In this document: piece after piece, positions 46,767 through 60,763 of the stretch
Numbering within the stretch: position 1 is the stretch's first letter
Layout of the letters: each line of letters begins with the position of its first letter
Assembly: GCF_002902905.1 (NCBI RefSeq)
Contig: NZ_CP026124.1
Location: 1,426,001 to 1,490,000 of the forward strand
Reading direction: 5' to 3'
Source: Achromobacter sp. AONIH1
GTDB lineage: Bacteria > Pseudomonadota > Gammaproteobacteria > Burkholderiales > Burkholderiaceae_B
DNA length: 64,000 nucleotides
Program-made: the position numbers and the translations under genes
The notes under the pieces: generated by a model
Seen by the model: only the letters and a program-made list of their open reading frames with translations
Databases searched by the model: none
What the model was told of the DNA's origin: nothing

Positions 46767-47528
46767 TCAATACTTGCCCGACAGCAGTTCGCCGGCGTCC
46801 GGCACGCGCGTGTCCAGGCCCAGTTCCTGCAGCATTCGGTAGACCGTGGCGGCGGCCGCCGTCACCACCGGCAGGCCGAGACGGTCCTGCGTGGGCTGGA
46901 TCGAGGCCAGCGACGGCATCTGCACGCAGGCCGACAGCACCACCGCGTCCACGCCGCGCGTGTCCAGCCGCTTCACATGCTCGGCCGGCGCCAGCGGATC
47001 CTGCGCGCCGACCTTCAGGTTGTCGGGGATCTCCAGCGACAGGCTGTCGTGGACCTCGATGCCTTCATGCTCGATGTAGTCCACCACCAGCTTGGTCAGC
47101 GGCTTCATGTAGGGCGTGAGGATGGCGACCTTGCGCGCGCCGATGGCGTGCAGGCCCTCGACCAGCGCGCCCGCGCTGGAAATCACCGGCGCCGCGCCGC
47201 CGTTGGCGACCGTGGCCTGGTGCAGGCGTTCCTGCGACACGCGGTGATAGCCCAGGCCCTGGCTCATGATGGCCACCAGGCAGGCATAGCCCAGCACGTC
47301 GACGCGCGCGTCGGACAGTTCCTGCGCGCAGCGGTCGGACTCGCGGTCCATGGACGCCAGCTCGGCCGCCGTCACCTGCTTCATGCGCATGCGGCTGGAA
47401 TGGAAGGTGTAGCGCTCGGGCGCGAAGGCCTCGCGACGGCGCAGCATGGCGGGGATCTCGGTTTCCATCGTGGTGTTGGAGCTGGGCACGATCTGGCCGA
47501 TGCGGATGTGGCGCGGGGAGGCGGACAT
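46767..47528 (-). CDS. nicE: maleate cis-trans isomerase (Asp/Glu racemase superfamily)
   Basis: 253 aa. Opens with I-G-Q-I-V-P-S-S-N-T-T-M-E-T-E-I-P-A-M-L, nearly identical to the start of Pseudomonas NicE as I remember it. The two catalytic cysteines are Cys83 in G-Y-A-C-L-V-A-I and Cys201 in L-S-A-C-V-Q-M-P-S. It isomerises maleate to fumarate, the last step of nicotinate and some aromatic pathways. No other nic gene is nearby, so maleate may come from elsewhere. The LysR gene is divergent across 210 bp. Confidence 0.88.
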   Translation of the reverse strand: MSASPRHIRIGQIVPSSNTTMETEIPAMLRRREAFAPERYTFHSSRMRMKQVTAAELASMDRESDRCAQELSDARVDVLGYACLVAIMSQGLGYHRVSQERLHQATVANGGAAPVISSAGALVEGLHAIGARKVAILTPYMKPLTKLVVDYIEHEGIEVHDSLSLEIPDNLKVGAQDPLAPAEHVKRLDTRGVDAVVLSACVQMPSLASIQPTQDRLGLPVVTAAAATVYRMLQELGLDTRVPDAGELLSGKY

Positions 47529-47738
47529 GATTGGTCTCCGGAGATTCTTGGAATGGCTGCGCGCTTCCGGCCTATGTCCGCGTGATGTCAGGATCGGCGG
47601 ACTGTCAGGGCCGCAGGGGCCGGCGCGTCAGTGTCGTGTTTATTCTGCTCGCCGGAATTGATACTTTCCAATATAGTTTTTGTCTGGTTTCATATCTTTG
47701 GCAAATCATTCGCCGTCGCCCGGCCTACGCTCCCCGTC

Positions 47739-48632
47739 ATGGAACTCCGCCAACTGCGCTACTTCGCCGTGCTGGCCGAAGAACTGAACTTCACCCGCGC
47801 GGCGGCGCGCCTGCACATCTCCCAGCCGCCGCTCAGCCTGCAGATCGCGCAGCTGGAGCGCGAGCTGGGCGTGAAGCTGTTCGACCGCAACAATCGCCGC
47901 GTCGCGCTGACCGAGGCCGGCGAGGCCTTCCTGAACGACGTGCGCGTCACGCTGGGCCGGCTCAAGGACGCGACCGTGCGCGCGCAGGCGGTGGACCAGG
48001 GCCTGGCCGGCCGCATCGAGATCGGCCTGTCGGGATCGCACTTCATGGGGCCGGCGCCGGCGCTGATCGCGCGCTACCGGCGCACGCACCCGCAGGTGTC
48101 GGTGCTGCTGAACGAGATGAGCCCGGCGGCGCAGATCGAGGCGCTGCGCGGGCATCGCATCGACCTCAGCATCTCGCGCACGCGGGTCGACGACGAGGAG
48201 CTGCAATCGCAGCCCTTGTGGCCGGATCCGGTGGCGGTGGCGCTGCCGGCCGGGCATCGCCTGGCGGGTCGCAAGCGGCTGGCGCTGGCCGACCTGGCGC
48301 GGGAACCTTTCGTGGTGCTGCGCCAGGACACCTCGGCCTATGCGCGGTGGCTCGCCGAGGCCTGTGCGCGCGAAGGCTTCGTGCCGGACGTGGCGCAGAG
48401 CGTGGCGGAAGTGCCGGCCCAGCTGGCGCTGGTGGCGGCGGGGCTGGGCGTGGCGCTGGCGCCGGAATCCGCCTGCCGCCAGATGGAAGGCCGCATCGCC
48501 GTGTGCGCGCTGCCCGCCGCGCTGTCGCAGGCCATGGTGTACGCGGTCACGCGGCGGCAGGGACGCCGCCGCGCGCTGGACAGTTTCCTGCAGGCCGCCG
48601 GGCAGGCGGCCCGCGTCAGCGGGACTCGCTGA
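47739..48632 (+). CDS. LysR-family regulator (CatM/BenM-like)
   Basis: 297 aa from ATG 47739, giving [18 protein letters not shown], the usual LysR opening; upstream in-frame residues are promoter sequence. The helix-turn-helix includes [15 protein letters not shown], as in CatM/BenM-type regulators of aromatic and dicarboxylate use. It probably controls the divergent maleate isomerase gene. Its 3' end overlaps the convergent M61 peptidase gene by 17 bp. Confidence 0.9.
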   Translation: MELRQLRYFAVLAEELNFTRAAARLHISQPPLSLQIAQLERELGVKLFDRNNRRVALTEAGEAFLNDVRVTLGRLKDATVRAQAVDQGLAGRIEIGLSGSHFMGPAPALIARYRRTHPQVSVLLNEMSPAAQIEALRGHRIDLSISRTRVDDEELQSQPLWPDPVAVALPAGHRLAGRKRLALADLAREPFVVLRQDTSAYARWLAEACAREGFVPDVAQSVAEVPAQLALVAAGLGVALAPESACRQMEGRIAVCALPAALSQAMVYAVTRRQGRRRALDSFLQAAGQAARVSGTR

Positions 48633-50463
48633 GCACGCAGTCCAGCGCCTGCGGCGCGCCCAGCCGGACGCGGAAGGCGCGCAGCTCGTCGCGGCGGAAC
48701 ACGTGGATCGTGACGCGGTCGCCGGGGCGGTATTGCGCCAGCAGCAGTTCCAGCCCGGCCGGCGCGTCCACGCGCAGGCCGTCGATGGCCACCAGCACAT
48801 CACCGGCCGACAGCCCGCCCTTGTGGCCGGCGCCGCCTTCCAGCACCGTGGCCAGCGCCAGCGTGTCGCCCTGCTTGCGCGTGCGCACTTCCAGCGTGGG
48901 GATGTTGGCGGCGGTCTTCCATTGCAGCCTGATGCCTTGCGGTTCCAGCAATTCGGCCAGCGGCACGTCAGCGGTGCCGTAGGCGTAGCGCGCGATGAAC
49001 CGGCGCGCGTCCACGCCGGTGGCCTCGCGGATCAGCGCGGGCAGGCCGTCTTCCGCCAGGCCTTGTGGCCGGCCCTGGTAGAAGTCGCGGCCGTGGCGCT
49101 GCCACAGCAGGCGCATCACATCGTCGAGCGAGCGCGCGCCGGCGGTTTCCTGGCGGATCAGCAGGTCCAGTCCCAGCGCCACCAGCGAACCCTTGGTGTA
49201 GTAGCTGACCAGGGCGTTGGGCGAGTTCTCGTCCTGCTTGTAGTAGCGGGTCCAGGCGTCGAACGAGCTTTCGGCCACCGACTGCTTCAGGCGGCCGGGC
49301 GTGCGCGCCACGCCGGTGATGGTCTTGGCCAGCAGGCGCAGGTAGTCGGCCTGCGTGATGGCGCCGGAGCGCAGCAGCAGCAGGTCGTCGTAATAGGACG
49401 TGAAGCCCTCGAATACCCACAGCAGGCGGGTCAGGTCGGGCTGCGACAGGTCGTAGGGCGCGAAGGCGGCGGGCTTGATGCGCTTGACGTTCCAGGTGTG
49501 GAAGTATTCATGGCTGACCAGGCCCAGGAAGCCGCGATAGCCTTCGCCCTGGCCCTGCTGGCCCAGCACCGGCAGGTCCTTGCGCGCGGTCATCAGCGCG
49601 GTGCTGGCGCGATGCTCCAGGCCGCCGTAGCCGTCGTTCGTGACCATGGTCATGAACACGTAGCGGTCAGCGCTGTCCAGGAAGGGCGCGTGGCGGGTGC
49701 GCGGCTCGAAGAAGGCGATCTGGGTTTCGCAGATGCGGCGCACGTCATCGGCGATGCGCGCCAGATCCAGCTTGGGCGCCACGCCGGTGAAGACCAGTTC
49801 ATGTTCGGCGCCGTGGGCGGTGAAGCTGACGACCTGCGGCGTGCCCATCTCGACCGGGTGGTCGATCAGCGCGTCGTAGTCGGGCGCCCGGTACAGCCCG
49901 AAGCCGTGGCGGCGGGCCGCGCCAGGCAGGCCGCGCGCTTCCGGCAGGCTGGTGTGCACCGTCCAGCCCTCGATGCCGCGCGGCGGCGCCAGGTCGACCA
50001 GGCAGGGCAGCTGTTCCTGGCCGTGCACGCGCAGGAACACGCTGGTGCCGTTGAAGAAACCGTGGGTTTCGTCCAGGTGCGCGCCGCGCACCGACAGGTC
50101 CCAGGCATAGACCTCGTATTCGACGCGCAGCGGGCCGTCGCAGGGCGCGGCCTGCCAGGTGTGGTTGTCGAGCTTGTTCACCGTCACCCGCCGCGCGCCG
50201 GAATAGGCCGTCAGCGATTCGATCTGGCGCGAGAAGTCGCGGATCAGGTAGCTGCCCGGGATCCAGGCCGGCAGCGACAGGCGCTGGCCGTCGGCGGCCG
50301 GTTCGGCCACCGTCAGGGTTATCCGGTAGCGATGCCCGGCCGGGTCCTGCGGCCAGAGGCGGTAAAGTACGGGGGATTGCGGGACCGCCGCGTTGCTCCC
50401 ACGAGGGGCGGCGGACACGCGCCGGGCGCGCGTGGCGTGGGGGGTCTTTGTTTTCATGCTCAT
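48616..50463 (-). CDS. M61 family (glycyl aminopeptidase-type) metallopeptidase with PDZ domain
   Basis: 615 aa. The catalytic domain has G-Y-G-G-L-E-H near 278-284 and the zinc site H-E-Y-F-H at 318-322 with a distal [12 protein letters not shown]-terminal PDZ domain (about 510-590, [13 protein letters not shown]) is typical of the family. No clear signal peptide is seen, although the first 20 residues are basic. It likely trims peptides with N-terminal glycine or alanine. Divergent from the hydratase gene with only 33 bp between starts. Confidence 0.9.
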   Translation of the reverse strand: MSMKTKTPHATRARRVSAAPRGSNAAVPQSPVLYRLWPQDPAGHRYRITLTVAEPAADGQRLSLPAWIPGSYLIRDFSRQIESLTAYSGARRVTVNKLDNHTWQAAPCDGPLRVEYEVYAWDLSVRGAHLDETHGFFNGTSVFLRVHGQEQLPCLVDLAPPRGIEGWTVHTSLPEARGLPGAARRHGFGLYRAPDYDALIDHPVEMGTPQVVSFTAHGAEHELVFTGVAPKLDLARIADDVRRICETQIAFFEPRTRHAPFLDSADRYVFMTMVTNDGYGGLEHRASTALMTARKDLPVLGQQGQGEGYRGFLGLVSHEYFHTWNVKRIKPAAFAPYDLSQPDLTRLLWVFEGFTSYYDDLLLLRSGAITQADYLRLLAKTITGVARTPGRLKQSVAESSFDAWTRYYKQDENSPNALVSYYTKGSLVALGLDLLIRQETAGARSLDDVMRLLWQRHGRDFYQGRPQGLAEDGLPALIREATGVDARRFIARYAYGTADVPLAELLEPQGIRLQWKTAANIPTLEVRTRKQGDTLALATVLEGGAGHKGGLSAGDVLVAIDGLRVDAPAGLELLLAQYRPGDRVTIHVFRRDELRAFRVRLGAPQALDCVLSESR

Positions 50464-50496
50464 ATCTTACTTTCATACCCTATCTGGAGACATGCA

Positions 50497-51273
50497 ATGA
50501 GCGAGTCGTTCGTACTGGTCGAAACCCGGGGCCGCGTGGGCCTGCTGACGCTGAACCGCCCCAAGGCGCTGAACGCGCTGAACGATCAACTGATGGACGA
50601 ACTCGGCGCGGCCCTGCTGGCCTTCGAGGCGGACCCGGACATCGGCGCCGTCGTCATCACCGGCAGTGAAAAGGCCTTCGCCGCGGGCGCCGACATCGGC
50701 GCCATGAAGAGCTGGACGTACATGGACGTCTACAGCAGCGAATACATCACGCGCAACTGGGAAACGCTCAAGCGCATCAGGAAGCCGGTGATCGCCGCGG
50801 TCGCCGGCTACGCGCTGGGCGGCGGCTGCGAGCTGGCGATGATGTGCGACATCATCATCGCCGCCGACACCGCCAAGTTCGGCCAGCCCGAGATCAAGCT
50901 GGGCGTGATCCCCGGCGCCGGCGGCACCCAGCGCCTGCCGCGCGCGGTGGGCAAGGCCAAGGCCATGGACCTGGCCCTGACCGCCCGCATGATGGGCGCC
51001 GACGAAGCCGAGCGCGCCGGCCTGGTGTCGCGCGTGGTGCCGGCCGACAAGCTCATGGAAGAGGCGCTGGACGCCGCCACCGTGATCGCCTCCATGTCGT
51101 TGCCCTCGGTCATGATGGCCAAGGAATGCGTCAACCGCGCCTTCGAGGGCTCGCTCAACGAAGGCCTGCTGTTCGAGCGCCGCGTGTTCCATTCGCTGTT
51201 CGCCACCGAGGACCAGAAGGAAGGCATGGCCGCCTTCGTCGAGAAGCGTAAACCGGACTTCAAACACCGTTAA
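50497..51273 (+). CDS. enoyl-CoA hydratase
   Basis: 258 aa crotonase-fold enzyme, close to the rat mitochondrial type. Acyl-CoA site F-A-A-G-A-D-I; catalytic Glu112 in G-G-C-E-L-A-M-M and Glu132 in [15 protein letters not shown], both acids needed for water addition. It hydrates short trans-2-enoyl-CoA in beta-oxidation or amino acid breakdown. GGAG lies 10 bases upstream. It is a single-gene unit ended by a strong terminator; no other beta-oxidation gene is adjacent. Confidence 0.93.
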   Translation: MSESFVLVETRGRVGLLTLNRPKALNALNDQLMDELGAALLAFEADPDIGAVVITGSEKAFAAGADIGAMKSWTYMDVYSSEYITRNWETLKRIRKPVIAAVAGYALGGGCELAMMCDIIIAADTAKFGQPEIKLGVIPGAGGTQRLPRAVGKAKAMDLALTARMMGADEAERAGLVSRVVPADKLMEEALDAATVIASMSLPSVMMAKECVNRAFEGSLNEGLLFERRVFHSLFATEDQKEGMAAFVEKRKPDFKHR

Positions 51274-51322
51274 GGCTTGTTACCTTCCCTTCGGTCTGCC
51301 GGGGGGAAGCCGCGAGTCCAGG

Positions 51323-51350
51323 CGCGCCCCTTGCCGGGCGCGTTTTTTTT
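51323..51350 (+). terminator. intrinsic terminator after enoyl-CoA hydratase
   Basis: CGCGCCC (51323-51329) and GGGCGCG (51336-51342) form a 7-bp stem with a 6-nt loop, followed by eight T. The remaining 250 bp before the DUF1254 gene hold no recognisable gene; its promoter must lie there. Confidence 0.9.
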
Positions 51351-51599
51351 GCGCCGCTGCCCTGGGCAAGGACGCCGCGCGGCGCGCCGCCAAGGCGCGC
51401 GTGCCCGGCCCGGGCAGACGTCCCAGAAGGCTCCCGCCAGCGTTGCGCCTTGAAACTTCTGGGCAGCACCTTGTTGCAGGTATCGGCCCTATCCTGGAAA
51501 GGCGTCATACCAGGAGGTGCCGCGCCACAGGCGCTTGCCCGTACTGGCAAGCCCTGCGCGGCGGCTCGCTTGCGAAACAAAACCAACAAGGAGCCTTGC

Positions 51600-53180
51600 A
51601 TGCGTAACCCCACTGTCAATCGCCGCTGGACCGCCGTCGTTCTGGCCAGCGCCCTGAGCGCCTGCTTCGCCGCCGCCCAGGCCCAGACCCCGGCCCAGAA
51701 TCAGGCCCCGCGCTCCACGCTGAGACTGGTGTCCGAAACCCCGTATCCGGCCGCCGCCGCGCCCGCGCCCAGGATGAGCGAGCAGGAGCTGCGCGATACC
51801 GCCATCGACGCCTACGTCTATGCCTATCCCATGGTGCTGATGGAACTGGCGCGCCGCCAGGCCACCGCCGTGCAGTCGCCGGCCGACGGCAAGGCGCCGA
51901 TGAACCAGTTCGGCCACAAGACCGCATTCCCCGATCCCGCCGCCACCGGCACGCCCTGGCCCAGCGCCGACGCGCTGCATTCGAGCCTGTGGTTCGACGT
52001 CTCGCGCGCGCCGCTGATCGTGCGCCTGCCCGATGCCGGCGGCCGCTACACGCTGCTGTCGGCGCTGGACATGTGGAGCGATGTGTTCGCCTCGCGCGGC
52101 ACGCGCACCAATGGCAACGGCGCGCAGTCCTTCGCCATCGTCGGGCCCGATTGGCAAGGCACGTTGCCGCCCGGCGTGGACCTGGTGCGCAGCCCCACCG
52201 CGACCGGCTGGCTGATCGGCTGGACGCAGGCCGGCGGTCCGCAGGACTATGCGGCCGTCAATCAGATCCAGTCGTCCATGTCGGCCAGCCCCTTGATCTC
52301 GGCGGCCGCGCCGCCGTCCACGCGGGCTCGCGGCGCGACGCCGCGAGGCGGGCATGATCCGTATCCGCAGACCGGCGCGGGCGTCGGCACGGCGCCCATC
52401 GGCAGCGGCTTGCCCATGCCGGCGCCCATGCAGCTGCCGCCGGGCACGCCGTCCGAGCAGGCGGCCGCGCTGGATGCGGCCTCGTTCTTCGCGCTGTTCT
52501 TCGACACGCTGCGCAATAACCCGCCGCACGCCAACGACGGTCCCATGCTCGACCGCATGCGCCGCATCGGCCTGGACGACCGGCGCCCCTTCAACTTCGG
52601 CCGCCTGAGTCCGCAAGTGCAGCAGGCGCTGGCGGACGCGCAGCCGCTGGCGGGCCGCCGCATCGCCGACGGCGTGACGCGGCTGGGCACGCCGCTGAAC
52701 GGCTGGAACACCGTGTTGTCGGGCATCGGCACTTACGGCACCGACTACACGCGCCGCGCTTCCATCGCCTATGCGGGCCTGGGCGCGCCCACGCCCGAGG
52801 ACGTGCTGTATCCGGTCACGGTCGCTGATTCCAAGGGCCGCACGCTCAATTCGGACGACGACTACGTGCTGCACTTCGAGAAGGGTCAGCTGCCGCCGGC
52901 CAACGCGTTCTGGTCGCTGCACGTCTACAACAGCCAGCATGGCTTCGCCGCCAATCCCGCCAACCGCTACGTGCTGCGCAGCACCGACGGCCTGAAGTAC
53001 AACGCCGACGGTTCGCTGGACGTGTACATCCAGCGCCGCGACCCCGGCGAGCGCAAGCGCGCGAACTGGCTGAGCGCGCCGGCCTCCGATGGCCCGTTCC
53101 TGTTGAGCATGCGCCTGTACTGGCCGCAGGACCTGGCGCTGGACGGCTTGTGGGCGCCGCCGCCGGTGCGCCGCGACTGA
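51600..53180 (+). CDS. second DUF1254/DUF1214 domain protein, exported
   Basis: 526 aa from ATG 51600 (CAAGGAG upstream). After a basic start the hydrophobic stretch ends in L-S-A-C (Cys22), so it may be a lipoprotein; a Sec signal cut after A-Q-A-Q is the alternative. DUF1254 begins with A-Y-V-Y-A-Y-P-M-V-L-M-E-L-A-R-R-Q, matching the first copy's Y-L-Y-F-Y-P-L-L-V-M-D-L-T-R-R-Q; DUF1214 fills the C-terminal half. Unlike the copy at 6887-8479 it has no Pro/Ala tail but carries a Gly/Pro-rich insert around residues 238-280. Function is unknown; a strong terminator follows. Confidence 0.86.
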   Translation: MRNPTVNRRWTAVVLASALSACFAAAQAQTPAQNQAPRSTLRLVSETPYPAAAAPAPRMSEQELRDTAIDAYVYAYPMVLMELARRQATAVQSPADGKAPMNQFGHKTAFPDPAATGTPWPSADALHSSLWFDVSRAPLIVRLPDAGGRYTLLSALDMWSDVFASRGTRTNGNGAQSFAIVGPDWQGTLPPGVDLVRSPTATGWLIGWTQAGGPQDYAAVNQIQSSMSASPLISAAAPPSTRARGATPRGGHDPYPQTGAGVGTAPIGSGLPMPAPMQLPPGTPSEQAAALDAASFFALFFDTLRNNPPHANDGPMLDRMRRIGLDDRRPFNFGRLSPQVQQALADAQPLAGRRIADGVTRLGTPLNGWNTVLSGIGTYGTDYTRRASIAYAGLGAPTPEDVLYPVTVADSKGRTLNSDDDYVLHFEKGQLPPANAFWSLHVYNSQHGFAANPANRYVLRSTDGLKYNADGSLDVYIQRRDPGERKRANWLSAPASDGPFLLSMRLYWPQDLALDGLWAPPPVRRD

Positions 53181-53201
53181 AGCACGTACCGCGCAGGCGG
53201 G

Positions 53202-53236
53202 ACGCGCGCCGCGATTCCATGCGGCGCGCGTTTTTT
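53202..53236 (+). terminator. intrinsic terminator after DUF1254 gene
   Basis: CGCGCGCCGC (53203-53212) pairs perfectly with GCGGCGCGCG (53221-53230) across an 8-nt loop, extended by A53202-T53231, and is followed by a run of T. It isolates the ATP synthase operon from upstream transcription. Confidence 0.92.
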
Positions 53237-53434
53237 CTTGTGGTCGCCGGGTCTTGCGCGAGGTTCGGATGGGGGGGCTGGAAGCGCGGGGATGGGCGCC
53301 GTTGCGGGGCGATTTCGGTTGGGACGAATCCTAGGAGCAGGCTCCTGCCCGACGCTTTTCGCGTCCCTATTTTTTGTCCTCGGCGCGGAAGCAAAGGACT
53401 GTCTCGGGCAGCTTACAACCGGCCGAAAGTTCAT

Positions 53435-53464
53435 TTGCTCGCCCAAAAAGAATCAAGCTATACT
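53435..53464 (+). promoter_or_regulatory. probable sigma-70 promoter of the atp operon
   Basis: TTGCTC (53435-53440) and TATACT (53459-53464) are separated by 18 bp in an AT-richer stretch. It lies about 245 bp before atpI in the 474-bp gap after the upstream terminator. The rest of that gap holds two short frames (22 and 27 codons, near 53528 and 53586) without family resemblance or a good ribosome-binding site, and is best read as a long untranslated leader. Confidence 0.6.
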
Positions 53465-53710
53465 CTGCGGGTTTGACGCTTGCGGGATAAGAACACAAGG
53501 TTGTTCGCCGCTAGTTCTGACAGGGGCAGAAAAGCAGTTGTAGGGCAATGAGTTGGGCGAAAAAGCGGGTGTTTCCCGGTGCCGATGAAAATTTGGCGCA
53601 AGAGGATACCGCCTGAAAAGCCCGGCGATCCAGACGAAACCAAAGGGGGAATACCCCATGAATCCTGAAAGGGATGGTGTCTGGTGTTGCCTGAACGCGG
53701 GAAAAGTCTG

Positions 53711-54241
53711 ATGCAGCGGGGTTCCATGCAGCTAGAAGCACAACATGCGCAGCAAGTATTTGCCGGGCAGGGTGCAGGGCAAAATGCAGGGCAGGATGCC
53801 ATGCGGGGAACGCCGGAGCAGGGCCAGGCGGATCGGGTGCTGGTACTCAGCGACGCGGACCGTGCGGCACTGAATGCGCAGGCAAGCCGCGGCCTTCTGT
53901 TGGCATTGGCGGCGCAGGGCGCCTTGGGGCTCGCAGCAGCAGTAATCGCGGGGGTTGTCGGAGGGGCAGCGGCAGGTTGGTCGGCGCTGGCGGGGGCAGG
54001 AGCGTATTTCATACCCAATGCGTTGTTCGCATTGCGCCTGGCTTTCAGCGTACGGTCCGGACGGGCCAGTCCCTTTACCTTTCTCTTTGGCGAGTTGATC
54101 AAGCTGTTCGCAACGGCATTGCTGTTGTGGCTGCTGTCGCGTGTGGCGCAAGGCTGGCTGGTCTGGCCCGCGGCGCTGCTGGGCCTGATCCTCACCTTGA
54201 AGGGATATCTCCTGCTATTGATGTTCCGCAAGTTGTCATAG
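53711..54241 (+). CDS. atpI: ATP synthase subunit I
   Basis: 176 aa from ATG 53711; GTG 53684 and ATG 53726 are alternatives, and no start has a strong ribosome-binding site. An N-terminal Gln/Gly-rich stretch of about 40 residues (A-G-Q-G-A-G-Q-N-A-G-Q-D) is unusual. Four membrane helices follow, with F-I-P-N-A-L-F-A-L-R in the middle as in AtpI. The protein helps assemble the c-ring and is not part of the finished enzyme. It is the first gene of the atp operon. Confidence 0.82.
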   Translation: MQRGSMQLEAQHAQQVFAGQGAGQNAGQDAMRGTPEQGQADRVLVLSDADRAALNAQASRGLLLALAAQGALGLAAAVIAGVVGGAAAGWSALAGAGAYFIPNALFALRLAFSVRSGRASPFTFLFGELIKLFATALLLWLLSRVAQGWLVWPAALLGLILTLKGYLLLLMFRKLS

Positions 54242-54313
54242 ATGCCGGCAAGTCCGCGGCAAACGAAATCGTGGAATCGTCCGATCCGCAAGGGCCGGGC
54301 ATACAGCAAATAG

Positions 54314-55207
<894 letters not shown>

Positions 55208-55296
55208 CCCCCGGATTTCCCGCGGCGGCCAACCGGCCGACGCGGGATGGCAAGATCATCTTGCATTGAGCAGTACCCTTATTCCTTAATTTTTGA

Positions 55297-55566
<270 letters not shown>

Positions 55567-55712
55567 GGCACTGCCCGCCGGCGAAACAGGCGGGTCATGA
55601 CGCTGTCGGCGATGCGGCCAAGGGCCCATCGCCGATCAGCAAAGTATCGAGCGCTCCGTGATTGCCCTCTCTTCAGGCGCGACCGGAGCCGAATGGTGTT
55701 AAAGGAACGACC

Positions 55713-56183
55713 GTGAATCTGAACGCGACGATCATTTTCCAGATGCTCGTGTTCTTCGTTCTGGGCTGGTTCACGATGAAATTCGTGTGGCCTCCTCTGA
55801 CGAAGGCGATGGACGAGCGCCGCCAAAAAATCGCCGACGGCCTGGCCGCGGCCGATAAGGGCAAGGCCGATCTGGCCCAGGCCCAGGCGCGTATCAGCCT
55901 GATCGAGGCTTCTGCCAAGTCCGAAAACCACGCCCGTATCGTCGAGGCCGAGAAGCAAGCCGCCTCGCTGATCGACCAGGCCCGCCGCGAAGCGGAGTCC
56001 GAGCGTGCCCGTATCGTGGCGCAAGCCGCGCAGGATGCCGCGCAGGAAGTCCAGCGCGCCCGTGATGCGCTGCGCGACGACGTCGCGGCGCTGGCTGTCA
56101 AGGGTGCTGAACAGATCCTCAAGCGCGAGGTTGACGCCCGCGCCCACGCCGAGCTGCTGAACCAGCTCCGCGCGCAGCTTTAA
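55713..56183 (+). CDS. atpF: ATP synthase Fo subunit b
   Basis: 156 aa from a GTG with AAAGGA upstream, exactly the usual AtpF length; an in-frame start at 55662 would add 17 atypical residues. One N-terminal membrane helix ([13 protein letters not shown]) is followed by a long charged helix rich in Ala/Glu/Arg that forms the peripheral stalk. It links subunit a to delta. The 146-bp gap after atpE holds no gene. Confidence 0.95.
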   Translation: MNLNATIIFQMLVFFVLGWFTMKFVWPPLTKAMDERRQKIADGLAAADKGKADLAQAQARISLIEASAKSENHARIVEAEKQAASLIDQARREAESERARIVAQAAQDAAQEVQRARDALRDDVAALAVKGAEQILKREVDARAHAELLNQLRAQL

Positions 56184-56195
56184 TCCGGGACCGTC

Positions 56196-56735
56196 ATGGC
56201 TGAACTTTCCACTGTTGCCCGGCCGTACGCCGAGGCGCTGTTCGCCGCGGCCCGTGACGACAAGGCCGGCTTGCCGGCCTGGGCCGACCTGGTCGGCCAG
56301 CTGTCGCAAGTCGCCGCCAACCCCGACGTGCGCGAGGCGATGGCCGACCCGCGTCTGGGCGACAAGCAGCGCATCGAGCTGTTCTCCGGCCTGATCAAGG
56401 CCGAGCTGCCGCAGGCCGCCCGCAATTTCATCGAGCTGCTGGTCCAGAATGACCGGCTGCTGCTGCTGCCCGTCATCGCTTCGCAATTCGAAGCGCTGCG
56501 GAATCGTCACGACGGCACGGCGCAGGCGGAAATCACCAGCGCGTTCGAACTCAGCGAAGCCCAGGTCAAAGAACTGGTTGCCGCGCTCGAGCAAAAATTC
56601 GGCCTCAAGCTCAAGCCCAGCGTCACCGTCGATCAGTCGTTGATCGGCGGCGTGCGCGTGGCTGTCGGAGACCAGGTGCTCGATACTTCCGTACAAGCCC
56701 AATTGGCCCGCATGCGCGACCAGCTCGCCGCTTAA
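56196..56735 (+). CDS. atpH: ATP synthase F1 subunit delta
   Basis: 179 aa, soluble. Starts [19 protein letters not shown], the standard delta opening. C-terminal [20 protein letters not shown] is diagnostic. It caps the alpha3beta3 head and joins it to the b stalk. Located 12 bp after atpF. Confidence 0.96.
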   Translation: MAELSTVARPYAEALFAAARDDKAGLPAWADLVGQLSQVAANPDVREAMADPRLGDKQRIELFSGLIKAELPQAARNFIELLVQNDRLLLLPVIASQFEALRNRHDGTAQAEITSAFELSEAQVKELVAALEQKFGLKLKPSVTVDQSLIGGVRVAVGDQVLDTSVQAQLARMRDQLAA

Positions 56736-56764
56736 GGCGCACTTACAGGATTCCAGGAGTCTAT

Positions 56765-58306
56765 ATGCAACTCAATCCCTCCGAGATCAGCGAACTGCTC
56801 AAGAGCCGCATCGAGGGCCTGGGCGCTTCGGCTGATGTCCGTACTCAGGGCACCGTCGTGTCCGTGACCGACGGTATTACCCGCATCCACGGCCTGTCGG
56901 ACGTGATGCAGGGCGAAATGCTCGAATTCCCCAACAACGTCTACGGCCTCGCGCTGAACCTCGAGCGCGACTCCGTCGGCGCCGTGATTCTGGGCGACTA
57001 CACCGGCGTGTCCGAAGGCGACCAGGTCAAGACGACCGGCCGCATTCTGGAAGTGCCGGTCGGCCCCGAACTGCGCGGCCGCGTGGTCAACACGCTGGGC
57101 GAGCCGATCGACGGCAAGGGCCCGGTCAACGCCAAGGCCACCGACATCATCGAAAAAGTGGCGCCCGGCGTTATCGCCCGCCGCTCGGTGTCGCAACCGC
57201 TGCAGACCGGCATCAAGGCTATCGACTCGATGGTCCCGATCGGCCGCGGCCAGCGCGAACTGATCATCGGCGACCGCCAGACCGGCAAGACCGCCGTGGC
57301 CGTCGACACCATCATCAGCCAGAAGGGCAAGGGCGTCACCTGCGTGTACGTCGCCATCGGCCAGAAGGCTTCGACGATCAACAACGTGGTGCGCAAGCTC
57401 GAAGAGCACGGCGCGCTGGAATACACCATCGTCGTGGCCGCCTCGGCCTCCGACTCGGCCGCCATGCAGTACCTGGCCGCCTACGCCGGCTGCACGATGG
57501 GCGAATACTTCCGCGATCGCGGCGAAGACGCCCTGATCGTCTATGACGATCTGACCAAGCAAGCCTGGGCCTACCGCCAGGTCTCGCTGCTGCTGCGCCG
57601 TCCGCCGGGCCGCGAAGCCTACCCGGGCGACGTGTTCTACCTGCACTCGCGCCTGCTCGAGCGTGCCGCTCGCGTCAACGAAGAGTACGTCGAGAAGTTC
57701 ACCGGTGGCGCCGTCAAGGGCAAGACCGGCTCGCTGACCGCGCTGCCGATCATCGAAACCCAGGCGGGCGACGTGTCGGCCTTCGTTCCGACCAACGTGA
57801 TCTCGATCACGGACGGCCAGATCTTCCTGGAAACCGACCTGTTCAACGCCGGTGTGCGTCCGGCCATCAACGCCGGTATCTCGGTGTCCCGCGTCGGCGG
57901 CGCCGCCCAGACCAAGGTCGTCAAGAAGCTGTCCGGCGGTATCCGTACCGACCTGGCCCAGTACCGTGAACTGGCCGCCTTCGCGCAGTTCGCCTCCGAC
58001 CTGGACGACGCCACCCGTCGCCAGCTCGAGCGCGGCAAGCGCGTGGTGGAACTGCTCAAGCAGCCGCAGTACCAGCCGCTGCAGGTGTGGGAACTGGCCG
58101 TCACGCTGTACACGGTCAACAACGGCTACCTGGACGACGTGGACGTTTCGCAAGTGCTGGCGTTCGAGAAGTCGCTGAAGGATCAGCTCAAGGCCAAGCA
58201 CGCGGCCATGATCCAGCGCATCGAAGACACCAAGGAACTGTCCAAGGATGACGAAGGCGAATTGGCCGCCGCCATCCTGGAATTCAAGAAGCACGGTGCT
58301 TTTTAA
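56765..58306 (+). CDS. atpA: ATP synthase F1 subunit alpha
   Basis: 513 aa, the E. coli length. Walker A G-D-R-Q-T-G-K-T at 169-176; the C-terminal signature [15 protein letters not shown] contains the arginine finger that reaches the beta catalytic site. It binds nucleotide non-catalytically and forms the hexamer with beta. Located 29 bp after atpH with CAGGAG before the ATG. Confidence 0.98.
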   Translation: MQLNPSEISELLKSRIEGLGASADVRTQGTVVSVTDGITRIHGLSDVMQGEMLEFPNNVYGLALNLERDSVGAVILGDYTGVSEGDQVKTTGRILEVPVGPELRGRVVNTLGEPIDGKGPVNAKATDIIEKVAPGVIARRSVSQPLQTGIKAIDSMVPIGRGQRELIIGDRQTGKTAVAVDTIISQKGKGVTCVYVAIGQKASTINNVVRKLEEHGALEYTIVVAASASDSAAMQYLAAYAGCTMGEYFRDRGEDALIVYDDLTKQAWAYRQVSLLLRRPPGREAYPGDVFYLHSRLLERAARVNEEYVEKFTGGAVKGKTGSLTALPIIETQAGDVSAFVPTNVISITDGQIFLETDLFNAGVRPAINAGISVSRVGGAAQTKVVKKLSGGIRTDLAQYRELAAFAQFASDLDDATRRQLERGKRVVELLKQPQYQPLQVWELAVTLYTVNNGYLDDVDVSQVLAFEKSLKDQLKAKHAAMIQRIEDTKELSKDDEGELAAAILEFKKHGAF

Positions 58307-58404
58307 GAAAGTGATGGGTTAGGCGTCCGTAGCGCCTCGCCCGTCCTTCACGGATGGATGAGGCGCGAGCGGAACCCATCGGCCAGTCTTCACAGGAAAG
58401 CGCA

Positions 58405-60754
<2,350 letters not shown>

Positions 60755-60763
60755 GGAACCGAT

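Noticed and set aside
48340..51273. 977-codon frame suggesting a large protein fused to enoyl-CoA hydratase
   Set aside because: Everything before 50497 is antisense to the M61 peptidase gene. The hydratase has its own ribosome-binding site and normal length.
53528..53669. Short frames between the atp promoter and atpI as possible extra operon genes
   Set aside because: Frames of 22 and 27 codons overlap each other, lack ribosome-binding sites and resemble no known atp accessory protein.
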